DNA of 64,000 nt, taken from assembly GCF_000786205.1 (NCBI RefSeq), contig NZ_JROH01000009.1, positions 107,643-171,642 of the forward strand, given 5' to 3'. Made by a program: the position numbers and the translations under genes. Positions 8,592 through 18,159 of the stretch are shown here, piece by piece. Each line of letters opens with the position of its first letter. The stretch's first letter is position 1. The notes under the pieces were generated by a model. That model searched no databases. It was not told where the DNA came from and saw nothing but the letters and a program-made list of their open reading frames with translations. This DNA comes from Sphingomonas sp. 37zxx. Lineage in GTDB: Bacteria > Pseudomonadota > Alphaproteobacteria > Sphingomonadales > Sphingomonadaceae.

Positions 8592-9596
8592 TTAGATAAG
8601 CCCAGCCAACGGGCTAGAGGGATCGGCATAGCGCCGCTGCCCCATCCGCCCCGCGCGATAGGCCAGCCGCCCCGATTCGACCGCAGCCTTCATCGCCGCC
8701 GCCATCATCACCGGGTTTTTCGCCTCGGCAATCGCGGTGTTCATCAGCACGCCGTCGCAGCCAAGCTCCATCGCCACGGCAGCATCGGACGCGGTGCCGA
8801 CTCCGGCATCGACCAGCACCGGCACCTTGGCCCCCTCGACGATCAGGCGGATCGTGATCCGGTTCTGGATACCCAGCCCTGATCCGATCGGCGCGCCCAG
8901 CGGCATGATCGCGACCGCACCGGCATCCTCCAGCCGCTTCGCCGCGATCGGATCGTCGACGCAATAGACCATCGGTAGGAAGCCTTCCTTGGCCAGCACC
9001 TCGGTCGCGCGCAGCGTTTCGACCATGTCGGGATACAGCGTGCGCGCCTCGCCCAGCACTTCGAGCTTCACCAGATCCCAGCCGCCCGCCTCGCGCGCCA
9101 GCCGCAACGTGCGGATTGCCTCGTCGCCGGTGAAACAGCCCGCCGTGTTGGGCAGGTAGGTCACGCGCTTGGGGTCGATAAAGTCGGTCAGCATCGGCGC
9201 CTTGGGATCGCTGACATTCACCCGGCGAACCGCGACGGTGACGATCTCCGCCCCCGCCGCTTCGACCGCAGCCGCATTCTGCGCGAAGTCCTTGTATTTT
9301 CCCGTGCCGACGATCAGCCGCGATCGGAAAGTGCGCCCGGCCACGGTCCAGCTATCGACGTCCGCCGTCACTTCATGATCGCCGCCGCCGACGAAATGGA
9401 CGATTTCCAGCTCGTCGCCATCCTCGACCATGACGTCGCCCAGCGTCGAGCGCGGCACAACCTCCAGATTGCGCTCCACCGCCACCTTTTCCGGTACCAG
9501 CCCCAGATCGCTCGCGAGACCGGCAAGGCTAAGGCCCGCGCGGACGCGCTTATGCTCGCCATTGACCATGATCGATACGGTACCGTCGCTGTGCAT
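8592..9596 (-). CDS. thiG: ThiS-ThiG fusion: sulfur carrier plus thiazole synthase
   Basis: A 334-residue fusion. Residues 1-75 are a ThiS-like ubiquitin-fold sulfur carrier ending in VHFVGGG, and residues 80-334 are thiazole synthase, which builds thiazole phosphate from deoxyxylulose phosphate, dehydroglycine and ThiS thiocarboxylate. The active-site lysine is in LVKLEVLGE. In free ThiS the C-terminal Gly-Gly carries the sulfur; here it is followed by the ThiG domain, so it would need cleavage or a different mode of transfer. The start at 9596 has a weak GGGGGA upstream; the ATG at 9569 (MVNGEHK) is an alternative. No TPP riboswitch is visible in the 159-base upstream gap, which is filled by a palindromic repeat. 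Confidence 0.93.
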   Translation of the reverse strand: MHSDGTVSIMVNGEHKRVRAGLSLAGLASDLGLVPEKVAVERNLEVVPRSTLGDVMVEDGDELEIVHFVGGGDHEVTADVDSWTVAGRTFRSRLIVGTGKYKDFAQNAAAVEAAGAEIVTVAVRRVNVSDPKAPMLTDFIDPKRVTYLPNTAGCFTGDEAIRTLRLAREAGGWDLVKLEVLGEARTLYPDMVETLRATEVLAKEGFLPMVYCVDDPIAAKRLEDAGAVAIMPLGAPIGSGLGIQNRITIRLIVEGAKVPVLVDAGVGTASDAAVAMELGCDGVLMNTAIAEAKNPVMMAAAMKAAVESGRLAYRAGRMGQRRYADPSSPLAGLI

Positions 9597-9606
9597 GCCG
9601 TAATTT

Positions 9607-9700
9607 CCCCCGTTCGGGCTGCGCTTGTCGAAGCCCCGCCCTTCTTTCCTTGCGTCGGCGAAAGAAGTACGGCCCTTCGACAAGCTCAGGGCGAACGGGG
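9607..9700. repeat. Inverted pair of sphingomonad-type GTCGAAG palindromic repeats
   Basis: A 94-bp structure in the gap between thiSG and aroQ. The outer arms (9607-9635 and 9672-9700) are inverted copies of a unit containing CCCCGTTCG and CTTGTCGAAG. Between them is a second, smaller stem (CTTCTTTC pairing with GAAAGAAG). Related single units occur at 19629-19658 and, inside a gene, at 31371-31397. The layout of two inverted units around a short spacer resembles a miniature inverted-repeat element. Confidence 0.8.
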
Positions 9701-9755
9701 TTTGTGGGTGGTCATATGGTCCGCTCGCGCCGCGCCCGCAACCAAGAGGGGCATG

Positions 9756-10217
9756 ATGGCCGAAACGAATCCAGCCGCGATCCCGGCAACCATCTATGTC
9801 CTCAACGGCCCCAATCTGAACCTGCTGGGGACGCGCGAGCCCGAAATCTATGGTGCCGATACGCTCGACGACATTGCCGGGATGCTCGAGGATCGGGCGC
9901 GCGAGCTGGGCATCGACGTCGAAGTGCGCCAGTCGAATCATGAAGGCCATCTGATCGACTGGCTGCACGAAGCTCAGGCAGAGGGTGCGCGCGCGGTGCT
10001 GTTGAACGCCGCCGCCTTCACCCACACATCGGTCGCGCTATACGATGCGATCCGCGCGATCCGCACGCCGGTGATCGAAGTGCATCTGTCGAATCCGCAT
10101 GCGCGTGAGGCATTTCGCCACAAAAGCTATGTCGCCATGGCCGCGCGCGGAACCGTCAGCGGCTTCGGCGCGCAGTCCTATCTGCTCGCGCTTGAAGCCG
10201 CCGCCCGCCTAGCTTAA
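9756..10217 (+). CDS. aroQ: Type II 3-dehydroquinate dehydratase
   Basis: A 153-residue type II dehydroquinase, the third step of the shikimate pathway. The signature [20 protein letters not shown] is complete; its tyrosine (Y32) is the catalytic base of the flexible loop. The C-terminal [14 protein letters not shown] supplies the catalytic histidine. The ATG at 9756 gives better spacing to the ribosome site GAGGGG than the one at 9753; either is possible. It is followed by accB and accC, an arrangement known in many proteobacteria, so it probably leads an operon. Confidence 0.95.
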   Translation: MAETNPAAIPATIYVLNGPNLNLLGTREPEIYGADTLDDIAGMLEDRARELGIDVEVRQSNHEGHLIDWLHEAQAEGARAVLLNAAAFTHTSVALYDAIRAIRTPVIEVHLSNPHAREAFRHKSYVAMAARGTVSGFGAQSYLLALEAAARLA

Positions 10218-10248
10218 GGCCAAACCCTTTGCAAAGAAACAGGTCGCA

Positions 10249-10737
10249 ATGAGCAACGAACACGACGAACCGGGCAACATGCGAATTGACGTCGATCTCG
10301 TGCGCCAGCTTGCCGCGGTGCTCGATGAAACCAAACTGACCGAGATCGAGGTCGAGGACGGCGAACGCCGGGTCCGGGTCGCGCGCGAAGTGGTCATCGC
10401 ACCGCAGATGATGCAGGCCGCACCGATGGCGCATGCCGCCCCCGCTCTGGCCCACGCCGCCCCCGCACCCACCGAAGTCGCTGCGCCCCCGCCCAACCCA
10501 GCCGCCAATGCAGTGCGTTCGCCGATGGTCGGCACGGTCTATCTGTCGGCGGAGCCGGGCAGCAAGCGGTTCGTCTCGCCGGGCCAAAAGGTGCAGGCGG
10601 GCGACACGCTGCTGATCGTCGAGGCGATGAAGGTCATGAACCCGATCCTTGCCCCCTCGGCTGGCACGGTCGGCGCGATCCTGGTTGAAAATGGCCAGCC
10701 GGTGGAATTTGACCAGCCGCTCGTCGTGGTCGAATAA
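10249..10737 (+). CDS. accB: Biotin carboxyl carrier protein of acetyl-CoA carboxylase
   Basis: A 162-residue carrier protein. Residues 10-45 are the N-terminal domain ([20 protein letters not shown]), residues 50-85 an Ala/Pro-rich swinging linker, and residues 86-162 the biotinyl domain. Lys128 in the motif EAMKVMN is the biotinylation site, served by a biotin ligase not in the window. It carries CO2 for the first step of fatty acid synthesis. The stop overlaps the ATG of accC (TAATG), the usual coupling for these two genes. Biotin itself could come from the bioB-containing cluster near 54 kb. Confidence 0.97.
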   Translation: MSNEHDEPGNMRIDVDLVRQLAAVLDETKLTEIEVEDGERRVRVAREVVIAPQMMQAAPMAHAAPALAHAAPAPTEVAAPPPNPAANAVRSPMVGTVYLSAEPGSKRFVSPGQKVQAGDTLLIVEAMKVMNPILAPSAGTVGAILVENGQPVEFDQPLVVVE

Positions 10738-12092
10738 TGGCGCAGATCAAGAAGCTGCTGATCGCCAATCGCGGCGAGATCGCGCTGCGTATCCATCGCG
10801 CCTGCCATGAAATGGGCATCCAGACCGTCGCGGTACATTCGACCGCCGATGCCGATGCGATGCACGTCCGGCTGGCCGATCAGGCGATCTGCATCGGACC
10901 GCCGCCGGCCGGCGAAAGCTATCTGAACATCCCGAACATCATCTCGGCCGCTGAAATCTCAGGCGCCGACGCGATTCATCCGGGCTATGGTTTCTTGAGC
11001 GAAAACGCCAAATTCGCCGAGATCGTCGAGCTGCATAATCTGATGTTCGTCGGCCCCAAGCCCGAACACATCCGCACAATGGGCGACAAGGTCGAGGCCA
11101 AGCGCACCGCGGGCGCGCTCGGGCTGCCCTTGGTGCCCGGTTCGGACGGCGCGGTGAGCGATCTGGCCGAGGCAAAGGAAATCGCGGCGCGCGTCGGCTA
11201 TCCGGTGATCATCAAGGCGGCATCGGGCGGCGGCGGGCGCGGCATGAAGGTGTGCGGATCCGAAGACCAGCTCGAAACGCTGATGGCTCAAGCGGGCAGC
11301 GAGGCAAAAGCCGCGTTCGGCGACGCCACCGTCTATATCGAAAAATATCTCGGCAACCCGCGCCACATCGAATTTCAGGTGTTCGGCGACGGCAACGGCA
11401 ATGCGATCCATCTGGGCGAACGCGACTGCTCGCTTCAGCGCCGCCATCAAAAGGTGCTCGAAGAAGCCCCCTCGCCCGCGCTCGGTGCCGAAGACCGCGA
11501 ACGCATGGGCGCGATCTGCGCCAAGGCGATGGCCGATATGGGCTATCGCGGTGCCGGCACGATCGAGTTTCTGTGGGAAAACGGTGAATTCTACTTCATC
11601 GAGATGAACACACGGCTCCAGGTCGAACATCCGATCACCGAAATGATCACCGGGGTCGATCTGGTACGCGAACAGATCCGCATCGCCGAGGGGCATCCGC
11701 TGTCGGTGCGCCAGGAAGACCTGGTGTTCCAGGGCCACGCGATCGAATGCCGGATCAATGCCGAGGATGCGCGCACCTTCGCGCCTTCACCGGGCAAGGT
11801 GACCTATTATCACGCCCCCGGCGGCATGCATGTCCGCGTCGATAGCGGGCTGTATGCCGGCTATCGCATCCCGCCCTATTATGATTCGATGATCGCCAAG
11901 CTGATCGTGTACGGTCGCACCCGCGAAGGCTGCCTGATGCGGCTTCGCCGCGCGCTTGAAGAGTTCGTGATCGACGGGGTGAAGACGACGATCCCGCTGC
12001 ATCAGGCACTGCTGGACGAACCCGATTTTCAGCAGGGCGATTATACGATCAAGTGGCTCGAGGAATGGCTGGCGCGCGAGGAAGCCGCCTGA
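10737..12092 (+). CDS. accC: Biotin carboxylase subunit of acetyl-CoA carboxylase
   Basis: A 451-residue ATP-grasp enzyme that carboxylates the biotin on AccB. It begins with the family hallmark [14 protein letters not shown]. It has the glycine-rich ATP loop [12 protein letters not shown], the active-site [12 protein letters not shown], and the [13 protein letters not shown] metal-binding segment. Length is that of a free-standing biotin carboxylase, unlike the longer MccA and PccA subunits elsewhere in the window, which carry their own biotinyl domains. It overlaps accB by one base and the hydrolase gene by one base (TGATG). Confidence 0.97.
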   Translation: MAQIKKLLIANRGEIALRIHRACHEMGIQTVAVHSTADADAMHVRLADQAICIGPPPAGESYLNIPNIISAAEISGADAIHPGYGFLSENAKFAEIVELHNLMFVGPKPEHIRTMGDKVEAKRTAGALGLPLVPGSDGAVSDLAEAKEIAARVGYPVIIKAASGGGGRGMKVCGSEDQLETLMAQAGSEAKAAFGDATVYIEKYLGNPRHIEFQVFGDGNGNAIHLGERDCSLQRRHQKVLEEAPSPALGAEDRERMGAICAKAMADMGYRGAGTIEFLWENGEFYFIEMNTRLQVEHPITEMITGVDLVREQIRIAEGHPLSVRQEDLVFQGHAIECRINAEDARTFAPSPGKVTYYHAPGGMHVRVDSGLYAGYRIPPYYDSMIAKLIVYGRTREGCLMRLRRALEEFVIDGVKTTIPLHQALLDEPDFQQGDYTIKWLEEWLAREEAA

Positions 12093-13105
12093 TGCGATGG
12101 TGGCAATGGCTGATCGCGGCGCTGCTGGCGCTGATCGCCATTGCCGCCGCCGCGTTATTCCTGCTTCGCACCCCCGATACCGACGCGGCGGCGATGCGCG
12201 CCAAATATGGCGGTGCCGCGTCGCGCTTCGTCGATCTGGGCGACGGCCTGACCGTCCATGTCCGCGACACCGGCCCGCGCGATGCGCCGGCATTGGTGCT
12301 GATCCACGGATCAAACGCCTCGCTGCATACCTGGGAACCCTGGGCCGAGCGATTGGATCGGCGCTATCGCATCGTCCGGCTCGACCTGCCGGGGCACGGC
12401 CTGACCGGCGAAGACCCCACGCGCACCTATTCGACCGCCCGCCAGGTCGAAATCGTTAATCGCCTGGTGCGCGCGCTGGGGATCGACCGGTTCGCGATCG
12501 GCGGCAATTCGATGGGGGGCGGGGTCGCCTGGTCCTATGCGCTGGCGCATCCCGCACGGGTCAAGGCGCTGGTGCTGGTCGATTCAACCGGCCAGCCCGA
12601 TCCGCAATATGCCCAGCCGCCGCTGGTGATGCGGATCGCCCGCCTGCCGGTGCTGCGCGACCTGGCGACGATGGTCACGCCGCGTAGCTGGATCGAACAG
12701 GCGCTACCCTCGGCTTACGGTGACCCCGCCAAGGTCGATGCCGCCGCGATCGACCTGTATTGGGAGCTGCTGCGCTACCCCGGCAATCGCCTCGCCACGA
12801 TCGACCGGTTCGCCACCCCCAGTTCGCCTGCCACGCCTGAAATGCTCGGCCGAATCACGGTGCCGACGCTGATCCTATGGGGCAGCGACGACCGGATGAT
12901 CCCGGCATCGTCGGGCGAATGGCTCACCAGCCACATCCCCGGCGCGAAGCTGGTGACCTATCCCGGCATCGGCCATCTGCCGATGGAGGAAGCGCCGGAT
13001 GCGACGGCGCGTGAAGTGGATCGGTTCCTTTCGGGACTTAAGAACGAACCCCTCCCCGTGCCGGAAAGCATTCGCGCTCTAGCCCGCCGCCCCGCCCATC
13101 GCTAA
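12092..13105 (+). CDS. Membrane-anchored alpha/beta hydrolase
   Basis: A 337-residue alpha/beta-fold hydrolase with one N-terminal membrane helix (about residues 6-26) that probably anchors it to the inner membrane with the enzyme outside the cytoplasm. The catalytic serine lies in GGNSMGGG, the aspartate in WGSDDRMIP and the histidine in GIGHLPMEE. The oxyanion-hole phrase LVLIHGSNASL is also present. The start codon ATG overlaps the accC stop, so it is read with the acc genes, although no function in fatty acid synthesis is implied. Substrate unknown. Confidence 0.88.
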   Translation: MRWWQWLIAALLALIAIAAAALFLLRTPDTDAAAMRAKYGGAASRFVDLGDGLTVHVRDTGPRDAPALVLIHGSNASLHTWEPWAERLDRRYRIVRLDLPGHGLTGEDPTRTYSTARQVEIVNRLVRALGIDRFAIGGNSMGGGVAWSYALAHPARVKALVLVDSTGQPDPQYAQPPLVMRIARLPVLRDLATMVTPRSWIEQALPSAYGDPAKVDAAAIDLYWELLRYPGNRLATIDRFATPSSPATPEMLGRITVPTLILWGSDDRMIPASSGEWLTSHIPGAKLVTYPGIGHLPMEEAPDATAREVDRFLSGLKNEPLPVPESIRALARRPAHR

Positions 13106-13114
13106 GGGCAAGGC

Positions 13115-15331
13115 ATGACCCAGATCACGCCCGAAATCGTCGCCGAACACGGCCTGTCGTCCGAAGAATATGACCGCGTTCTGCACGCGATGGGGCGTGA
13201 GCCCAACCTGACCGAACTCGGCATCTTTTCGGTCATGTGGTCCGAGCATTGCAGCTATAAATCGAGCCGTATTCACTTGAAGAAGCTCCCGACCGAAGCA
13301 CCCTGGGTCATCTGCGGCCCCGGCGAGAATGCCGGGGTGATCGACATCGGCGACAATCAGGCGGCGATCTTCAAGATGGAGAGCCACAACCACCCGTCAT
13401 ACATCGAACCCTATCAGGGCGCGGCGACCGGGGTCGGCGGCATCCTGCGCGACGTGTTCACGATGGGCGCGCGGCCGATCGCCAATATGAACGCGCTTCG
13501 CTTTGGCCGCCCCGAACACCCCAAGATGCGCCACCTGATCTCGGGCGTCGTCCACGGCATCGGCGGCTATGGCAATTGCGTCGGCGTGCCGACGGTTGGG
13601 GGCGAGGTGAACTTCCACCCCGCCTATGACGGCAATATCCTGGTCAACGCGATGACCGTCGGCATCGCCGATCAGGACAAGATCTTCTATTCGGCGGCGT
13701 CGGGGATCGGCAATTCGATCGTCTATGTCGGATCGAAAACCGGGCGCGACGGCATTCACGGCGCGACAATGGCCTCGGCCGATTTCGGCGACGACGCCGA
13801 CGCCAAGCGCCCGACGGTGCAGGTGGGCGACCCGTTCACCGAAAAGCTGCTGATCGAAGCCTGCCTCGAACTCATGGCATCCGACGCGATCGTCGCGATT
13901 CAGGATATGGGCGCGGCTGGCCTCACCTCCTCCTCGGTCGAAATGGCGAGCAAGGGCGGCGTCGGCATCGAACTGATCATGGACGATGTGCCACAGCGCG
14001 AAACCGGCATGACCCCTTATGAAATGATGCTGTCCGAATCGCAGGAACGCATGCTGATGGTGCTCAAGCCCGGTCGCGAGGATTTCGCCGAAGCGATCTT
14101 CCGCAAATGGGAGCTCGATTTCGCGGTGATCGGCCACGTCACTGATACCGGGCGGATGGTGCTGAAATGGAAGGGCGAAACCGTCGCCGACATCCCCCTC
14201 GCCCCGCTTGCCGACGAAGCCCCGCTCTATGATCGCCCGCACGTCCCCACCCCGCCGCGCGATGCGCTCACCGACGTTCCAGAAAGCGACGATGTCGCGC
14301 GCGACCTGCTCGCGCTGATCGGCACCCCCGACATCGCCAGCCGCCGCTGGATCTGGGAACAATATGACCACATGGTCGGTGCCGACACCGTCCAGCGCCC
14401 CGGCGGCGACGCCGCAGTGGTGCGAGTCCACGGCACGCAAAAGGGTCTGGCGATCACCACCGATTGCACCCCGCGCTATTGCTTCGCCGACCCGGTCGAG
14501 GGCGGCAAGCAGGCGGTGGCCGAAGCCTGGCGCAACCTCACCGCGGTCGGCGCGACCCCGCTCGCGATCACCAATTGCCTCAATTTCGCCAACCCCCAGC
14601 GGCCCGAGATCATGGGCCAGATCGTCGGTTGCCTCGAAGGCATGGCCGATGCCTGCCGCGCGCTCGACTTCCCGATCGTCAGCGGCAACGTCTCGCTCTA
14701 CAATGAAAGCAAGGCGACCGGCGGCGGATCGGCGATCCTGCCCACCCCCGCGATCGGCGGCGTCGGGCTGCTGGCCGATTGGTCGAAATCGGTGACGATC
14801 GGTTTCAAGGGGTTCGGCGACGTCATCCTCGTGATCGGCGAGCGCGCCGGTCATCTCGGCCAGTCGCTGTATCTGCGTGAACTCTATGGCCGCGAGGAAG
14901 GCCCGCCGCCCGAGGTCGACCTCAAGGCCGAGCGCCGCACCGGCGATTTCATCCGCAGCCAGATCGCTTGCGGCGCGATCCGGGCATGCCATGACGTGTC
15001 CGATGGCGGGCTTGCGGTGGCGGTCGCCGAAATGGCGCTGGCATCGAACATCGGCGCGCTGATCGATTCGGTGCAGCCCTTCGGCATGGCCGAGAGCTTC
15101 TTCGGCGAAGATCAGGGCGTTTATGTCGTCACGGTCTGCGACACCTGCCTCGCCGATTTCATGGCATCCGCGCACCGTGCCGACGTCGCGGTCGACGGGC
15201 TTGGCCGCACGATTCGCGACAAGATCGTGTTCGAGATGGACGCTGGCGACTGGACGGTCTCGCTCGACGACCTGCGCGCGGCGCATGAGGGCTTCCTGCC
15301 CAAGCTGATGCAGGGCGAAGTCGCGGCGTGA
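13115..15331 (+). CDS. purL: Phosphoribosylformylglycinamidine synthase, small-type PurL subunit
   Basis: A 738-residue enzyme for the fourth step of de novo purine synthesis. The length fits the small PurL that works with separate PurS and PurQ, not the 1300-residue fused form. Conserved stretches include [32 protein letters not shown], and the second-half ATP site with [10 protein letters not shown]. The start follows a short purine-rich site (GGGCAAGGC). The stop overlaps a GTG start of the next membrane protein. PurS and PurQ are not in the window. Confidence 0.96.
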   Translation: MTQITPEIVAEHGLSSEEYDRVLHAMGREPNLTELGIFSVMWSEHCSYKSSRIHLKKLPTEAPWVICGPGENAGVIDIGDNQAAIFKMESHNHPSYIEPYQGAATGVGGILRDVFTMGARPIANMNALRFGRPEHPKMRHLISGVVHGIGGYGNCVGVPTVGGEVNFHPAYDGNILVNAMTVGIADQDKIFYSAASGIGNSIVYVGSKTGRDGIHGATMASADFGDDADAKRPTVQVGDPFTEKLLIEACLELMASDAIVAIQDMGAAGLTSSSVEMASKGGVGIELIMDDVPQRETGMTPYEMMLSESQERMLMVLKPGREDFAEAIFRKWELDFAVIGHVTDTGRMVLKWKGETVADIPLAPLADEAPLYDRPHVPTPPRDALTDVPESDDVARDLLALIGTPDIASRRWIWEQYDHMVGADTVQRPGGDAAVVRVHGTQKGLAITTDCTPRYCFADPVEGGKQAVAEAWRNLTAVGATPLAITNCLNFANPQRPEIMGQIVGCLEGMADACRALDFPIVSGNVSLYNESKATGGGSAILPTPAIGGVGLLADWSKSVTIGFKGFGDVILVIGERAGHLGQSLYLRELYGREEGPPPEVDLKAERRTGDFIRSQIACGAIRACHDVSDGGLAVAVAEMALASNIGALIDSVQPFGMAESFFGEDQGVYVVTVCDTCLADFMASAHRADVAVDGLGRTIRDKIVFEMDAGDWTVSLDDLRAAHEGFLPKLMQGEVAA

Positions 15332-16581
15332 TCTCTCCGGGCTCGGGAAGTGACACCCGCTTCTCCAGCCTGGACATCGTTCGCGGGGTAGCGGTACTGG
15401 GCATCCTGACGATGAACATCGTCGGGTTCGCCCAAATCCCCGCCGCCTATCTGAACCCGACCGCAACCGGCCCGGCGGGCGCGCTCGAGACATTGCTCTA
15501 TCTCACGCAGTTCGTGCTGTTCGACGGCAAGATGCGCGGGCTGTTCTCGGTGCTGTTCGGCGCGTCGATGCTGCTGGTGATCGAGCGCGCGCAGGCGAGT
15601 GGCAGAAACCCCGCGCAGGTGCATTTCGCGCGGATGGGCTGGTTGCTCGCCTTCGGGTTGGCGCATCTGTACCTCATCTGGTGGGGCGACATCCTGACGC
15701 AATATGCGCTGGTGGGGATGATCGCCTATGCGTTTCGCCGGCAGCAGACGCACAAGCTGATCGTCGTCGGCATCATCCTGATCGCGCTCCAGACGATAAC
15801 GATGATCGGCCTGCCGGTGACGGTCGCCGCCGCGCTGGCGGGGCAGCCCGATCCTGCCACGGCGGCGCGCACGCTGGTCGAACTCGAACGCGCGTTTGGC
15901 CGGCCCGATCCGGGGAGCATCGCTACGCAACTCGCCGCCTATCGCGGCAGCTATGCCGATGCCGTGGCGTTTCGCTGGCGGGTCTATGGCGACACTCCGC
16001 TCAACGCGCTGATGCAGAACGGGTTCGAGACGCTGGCCTATATGCTGTTCGGCATGGCGGCGCTTCGGTCGGGACTGTTGACCGGCATTTGGGAGCGCCG
16101 GCGGCTGCGGCAGCTGGCGATCCTGGGCTTTGGCCTTTCGCTGCCCCTCTATCTGCTGCTCGCCTTCTACATCGCGGCGCGCGGTTTCGACCTGTACGCC
16201 ATCGTGCTGGGCGTGATCACGTTGCCCGTGCCCGTTCGGCCGATCATGATCTTCGGCTGGGTCGCACTGATCCTGCTCGCGCTGCCGCCCGGCAAGCCAT
16301 TCGCCGACCGTCTGGCCACGGTCGGGCAAATGGCGTTCAGCAATTACATCGCCACCAGCCTGATCTGCACGACCATCTTTTATGGCCACGGACTTGGCCT
16401 ATTCGGGCGGCTCGACCGGCTCGCGCTGGTGCCGATCATGCTGGTGGTGTGGGCGCTTATGCTCAGCTGGTCGCCGGCGTGGCTGGCGCGATACCGGCAA
16501 GGCCCGCTCGAATGGCTTTGGCGTTCGCTTGCGCGAGGACGAATCGAACCGCTGCGAAAAGTTGCGACAGCGACGCAATAA
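15328..16581 (+). CDS. DUF418 domain multi-pass membrane protein (YeiB-like)
   Basis: A 417-residue inner-membrane protein with about ten hydrophobic segments. It opens with the family phrase [23 protein letters not shown], and the C-terminal half is the DUF418 domain with [17 protein letters not shown]. The family is related to acyltransferase-like membrane proteins, but no enzymatic function is established. The GTG start overlaps the purL stop by four bases, so it is translationally coupled to purL; this proximity does not imply a purine role. Confidence 0.88.
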   Translation: MISPGSGSDTRFSSLDIVRGVAVLGILTMNIVGFAQIPAAYLNPTATGPAGALETLLYLTQFVLFDGKMRGLFSVLFGASMLLVIERAQASGRNPAQVHFARMGWLLAFGLAHLYLIWWGDILTQYALVGMIAYAFRRQQTHKLIVVGIILIALQTITMIGLPVTVAAALAGQPDPATAARTLVELERAFGRPDPGSIATQLAAYRGSYADAVAFRWRVYGDTPLNALMQNGFETLAYMLFGMAALRSGLLTGIWERRRLRQLAILGFGLSLPLYLLLAFYIAARGFDLYAIVLGVITLPVPVRPIMIFGWVALILLALPPGKPFADRLATVGQMAFSNYIATSLICTTIFYGHGLGLFGRLDRLALVPIMLVVWALMLSWSPAWLARYRQGPLEWLWRSLARGRIEPLRKVATATQ

Positions 16582-16637
16582 CGCTTGCGACCGTTTCGCA
16601 TTAGCCCTATCACGCTTGCAACGAAGCGAGGGTGCTC

Positions 16638-16808
16638 ATGGTCGTCTGCGTCTGCAATGCCATCCGGGAACGTGACGTGCGCGAAGCTGCACGCCAGGGC
16701 GCAATGAGCGCCTGCCAGGCCTATCGGACGCTGGGATGCCAGGCGAAATGCGGCCAATGCGTGCCGTTCGCGCGAGCCATTATCGATGCCGAACGCGCTG
16801 CTGCGTAG
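16638..16808 (+). CDS. bfd: Bacterioferritin-associated ferredoxin
   Basis: A 56-residue [2Fe-2S] protein that reduces the haem of bacterioferritin so that stored iron can be released. It starts MVVCVCNAIRERDVREAA and the four cluster ligands fall at C4, C6, C38 and C41, the spacing of E. coli Bfd. The ATG at 16638 has GAGGG a few bases upstream. The bacterioferritin gene follows 103 bases later, which supports the assignment. Two small dyads lie just upstream (16586-16600 and 16613-16628) and could be iron-regulator sites, though neither is a clear Fur or Irr box. Confidence 0.93.
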   Translation: MVVCVCNAIRERDVREAARQGAMSACQAYRTLGCQAKCGQCVPFARAIIDAERAAA

Positions 16809-16911
16809 CGTTCGCACCGGCTGAAACCCGCAGAAAACCGCCGATTTTTCGCTGTTCGTTTGGCGCATGCTGCGCTATGGTCACGGCCTGTTTTGAAAAA
16901 AGGCTGCGACT

Positions 16912-17406
16912 ATGAAGGGCGACCCCCAAGTCATCGAATTTCTGAACACGGCGCTCAAGAACGAGCTGACCGCGATCAACCAATATTGGCTGCACTACCG
17001 CCTGCTCGATCACTGGGGCGTCCACAAGCTCGCCAAGTTCGAGCGGCAGGAATCGATCGAAGAGATGGAGCATGCCGACTGGATCGCCGAGCGCATCCTG
17101 TTCCTCGACGGCCTGCCCAATTTCCAGCTGCTCGGTCGCCTGCACATCGGCGAAACCGTCGAAGAAGTGCTCAAGGGCGATCTGGCGCTTGAAGAGGTAG
17201 CGATTCCGCTGCTTCGCGATGCGATCGAACATTGCGAAAAGGTGCGCGACTATGTCAGCCGCGACCTGTTCCGCCGAATCCTCGACAGCGAAGAGCATCA
17301 TCTCGACACGCTGGAGCGGCAGTTCGACATGATCGAACGCATGGGCATCCAGAACTACATCCAGCTCAATTCTCAGTCGGAAGCCGACGCCGAGAAGAAG
17401 GACTGA
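16912..17406 (+). CDS. bfr: Bacterioferritin
   Basis: A 164-residue haem-containing ferritin that stores iron as a mineral core inside a 24-subunit shell. Di-iron ferroxidase ligands are visible as E18, E51 and H54 near the N terminus and in the segment SEEHHLD near residue 127. The haem ligand M52 is present in EEMEHADW. Length and sequence are typical throughout. It lies directly after bfd on the same strand, giving a storage and release pair. The ribosome site is weak (AAAAAAGGCTG). Confidence 0.96.
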   Translation: MKGDPQVIEFLNTALKNELTAINQYWLHYRLLDHWGVHKLAKFERQESIEEMEHADWIAERILFLDGLPNFQLLGRLHIGETVEEVLKGDLALEEVAIPLLRDAIEHCEKVRDYVSRDLFRRILDSEEHHLDTLERQFDMIERMGIQNYIQLNSQSEADAEKKD

Positions 17407-17415
17407 TCATCCAAC

Positions 17416-17448
17416 CCCGCCATTCGCGCAGCCTGCGCGGATGGCGGG
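17416..17448. terminator. Hairpin between converging bfr and Hpt genes
   Basis: CCCGCCATTCGCGCA pairs with TGCGCGGATGGCGGG apart from one mismatch, around a two- to four-base loop. It fills the 52-base gap between two converging genes and is likely to act as a bidirectional terminator, although no long T run follows on either side. Confidence 0.55.
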
Positions 17449-17458
17449 CCTTGCCGCC

Positions 17459-17878
17459 TCAAATCGAGGCCCGGCGTCCGAATCCCATCGGCTTGCGCGC
17501 CACCAATGGGCTCGCCTCACGCTCCAGCAACGCCAGCGTCGCGTCGAACACCGGACGCAATCGCACCACATGCGCCAGCGCCTCGTCGGGCGATTCATGC
17601 GTTTCCACACAAGCGCGCGCGATCATTTCGATCGATTCGGCAAGCTCGGCCAGCAGGTCGGCCCCGAATTGCGCCGCTTCCCCCTTCAGCGTGTGTGCGG
17701 GGATCACCATCGCCGCTGCAACGCCCCCACGCATAGCGGTTTCGATGCGTTCGAGCGATTTTACCCCGTCCTCGCGAAAATAGCCCAGGATTCGAACGAA
17801 ATTCGCGCCCAGCTCGGTGCGAACCTGCGAAAAACTTGCCCAGTTCACGAGCGAGCCATCATCGCCGCCAATGCTCAT
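17459..17878 (-). CDS. Histidine phosphotransfer (Hpt) domain protein
   Basis: A 139-residue single-domain phosphotransfer protein. The phosphorylatable histidine is H62 in the motif PAHTLKGEAAQFGA, which matches the Hpt signature HxLKG. The rest is predicted helical, consistent with a four-helix bundle. It would relay phosphate between a hybrid kinase and a response regulator. No kinase or regulator gene is adjacent, so its partners are elsewhere; the hybrid kinase at 45702-49016 is a conceivable but unproven donor. Confidence 0.87.
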   Translation of the reverse strand: MSIGGDDGSLVNWASFSQVRTELGANFVRILGYFREDGVKSLERIETAMRGGVAAAMVIPAHTLKGEAAQFGADLLAELAESIEMIARACVETHESPDEALAHVVRLRPVFDATLALLEREASPLVARKPMGFGRRASI

Positions 17879-17952
17879 TGCAATGCCTCCGATCCGCCGG
17901 ACGCGGAGCTGGTAGTGTTAACCGATCACGGTAAATGCCGGATTAACGCGGC

Positions 17953-18159
17953 TCAGCTTTCGACCCGAAACCGATCCAGACCGACACGGGCGAATACAGC
18001 CCCATGCGCCACCGCCAACGCCGTCAGTTCGCGCTCGGCGGCGGGATCATCGGCGATGATCTCGATGATCGAGGCCCCTGCCCGCAGCGCCCGCCCCAGC
18101 CGGATCGCCGGCCACGGGCATTTCAGCCCCCGCGCGTCGATCAACAGCGGCTCCGACAT
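17953..18159 (-). CDS. TusA/SirA-family sulfur transfer protein
   Basis: A 68-residue protein of the TusA family. The signature DARGLKCPWPAIRLG gives the sulfur-accepting cysteine at C14 within CPxP. Family members pass persulfide sulfur for tRNA thiolation, molybdenum cofactor or other sulfur metabolism. The start ATG overlaps the stop of der by one base, so it is translated after Der, though the pairing has no clear functional meaning. The C-terminal part is short but complete for the fold. Confidence 0.87.
   Translation of the reverse strand: MSEPLLIDARGLKCPWPAIRLGRALRAGASIIEIIADDPAAERELTALAVAHGAVFARVGLDRFRVES

Noticed and set aside
9597..9755. Possible TPP riboswitch before thiSG
   Set aside because: The gap is filled with a palindromic repeat pair, and the conserved thi-box stretches are absent.
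13397..15493. Long minus-strand frame (698 codons) across purL
   Set aside because: PurL is unmistakable on the other strand; the antisense frame has no recognisable domain.
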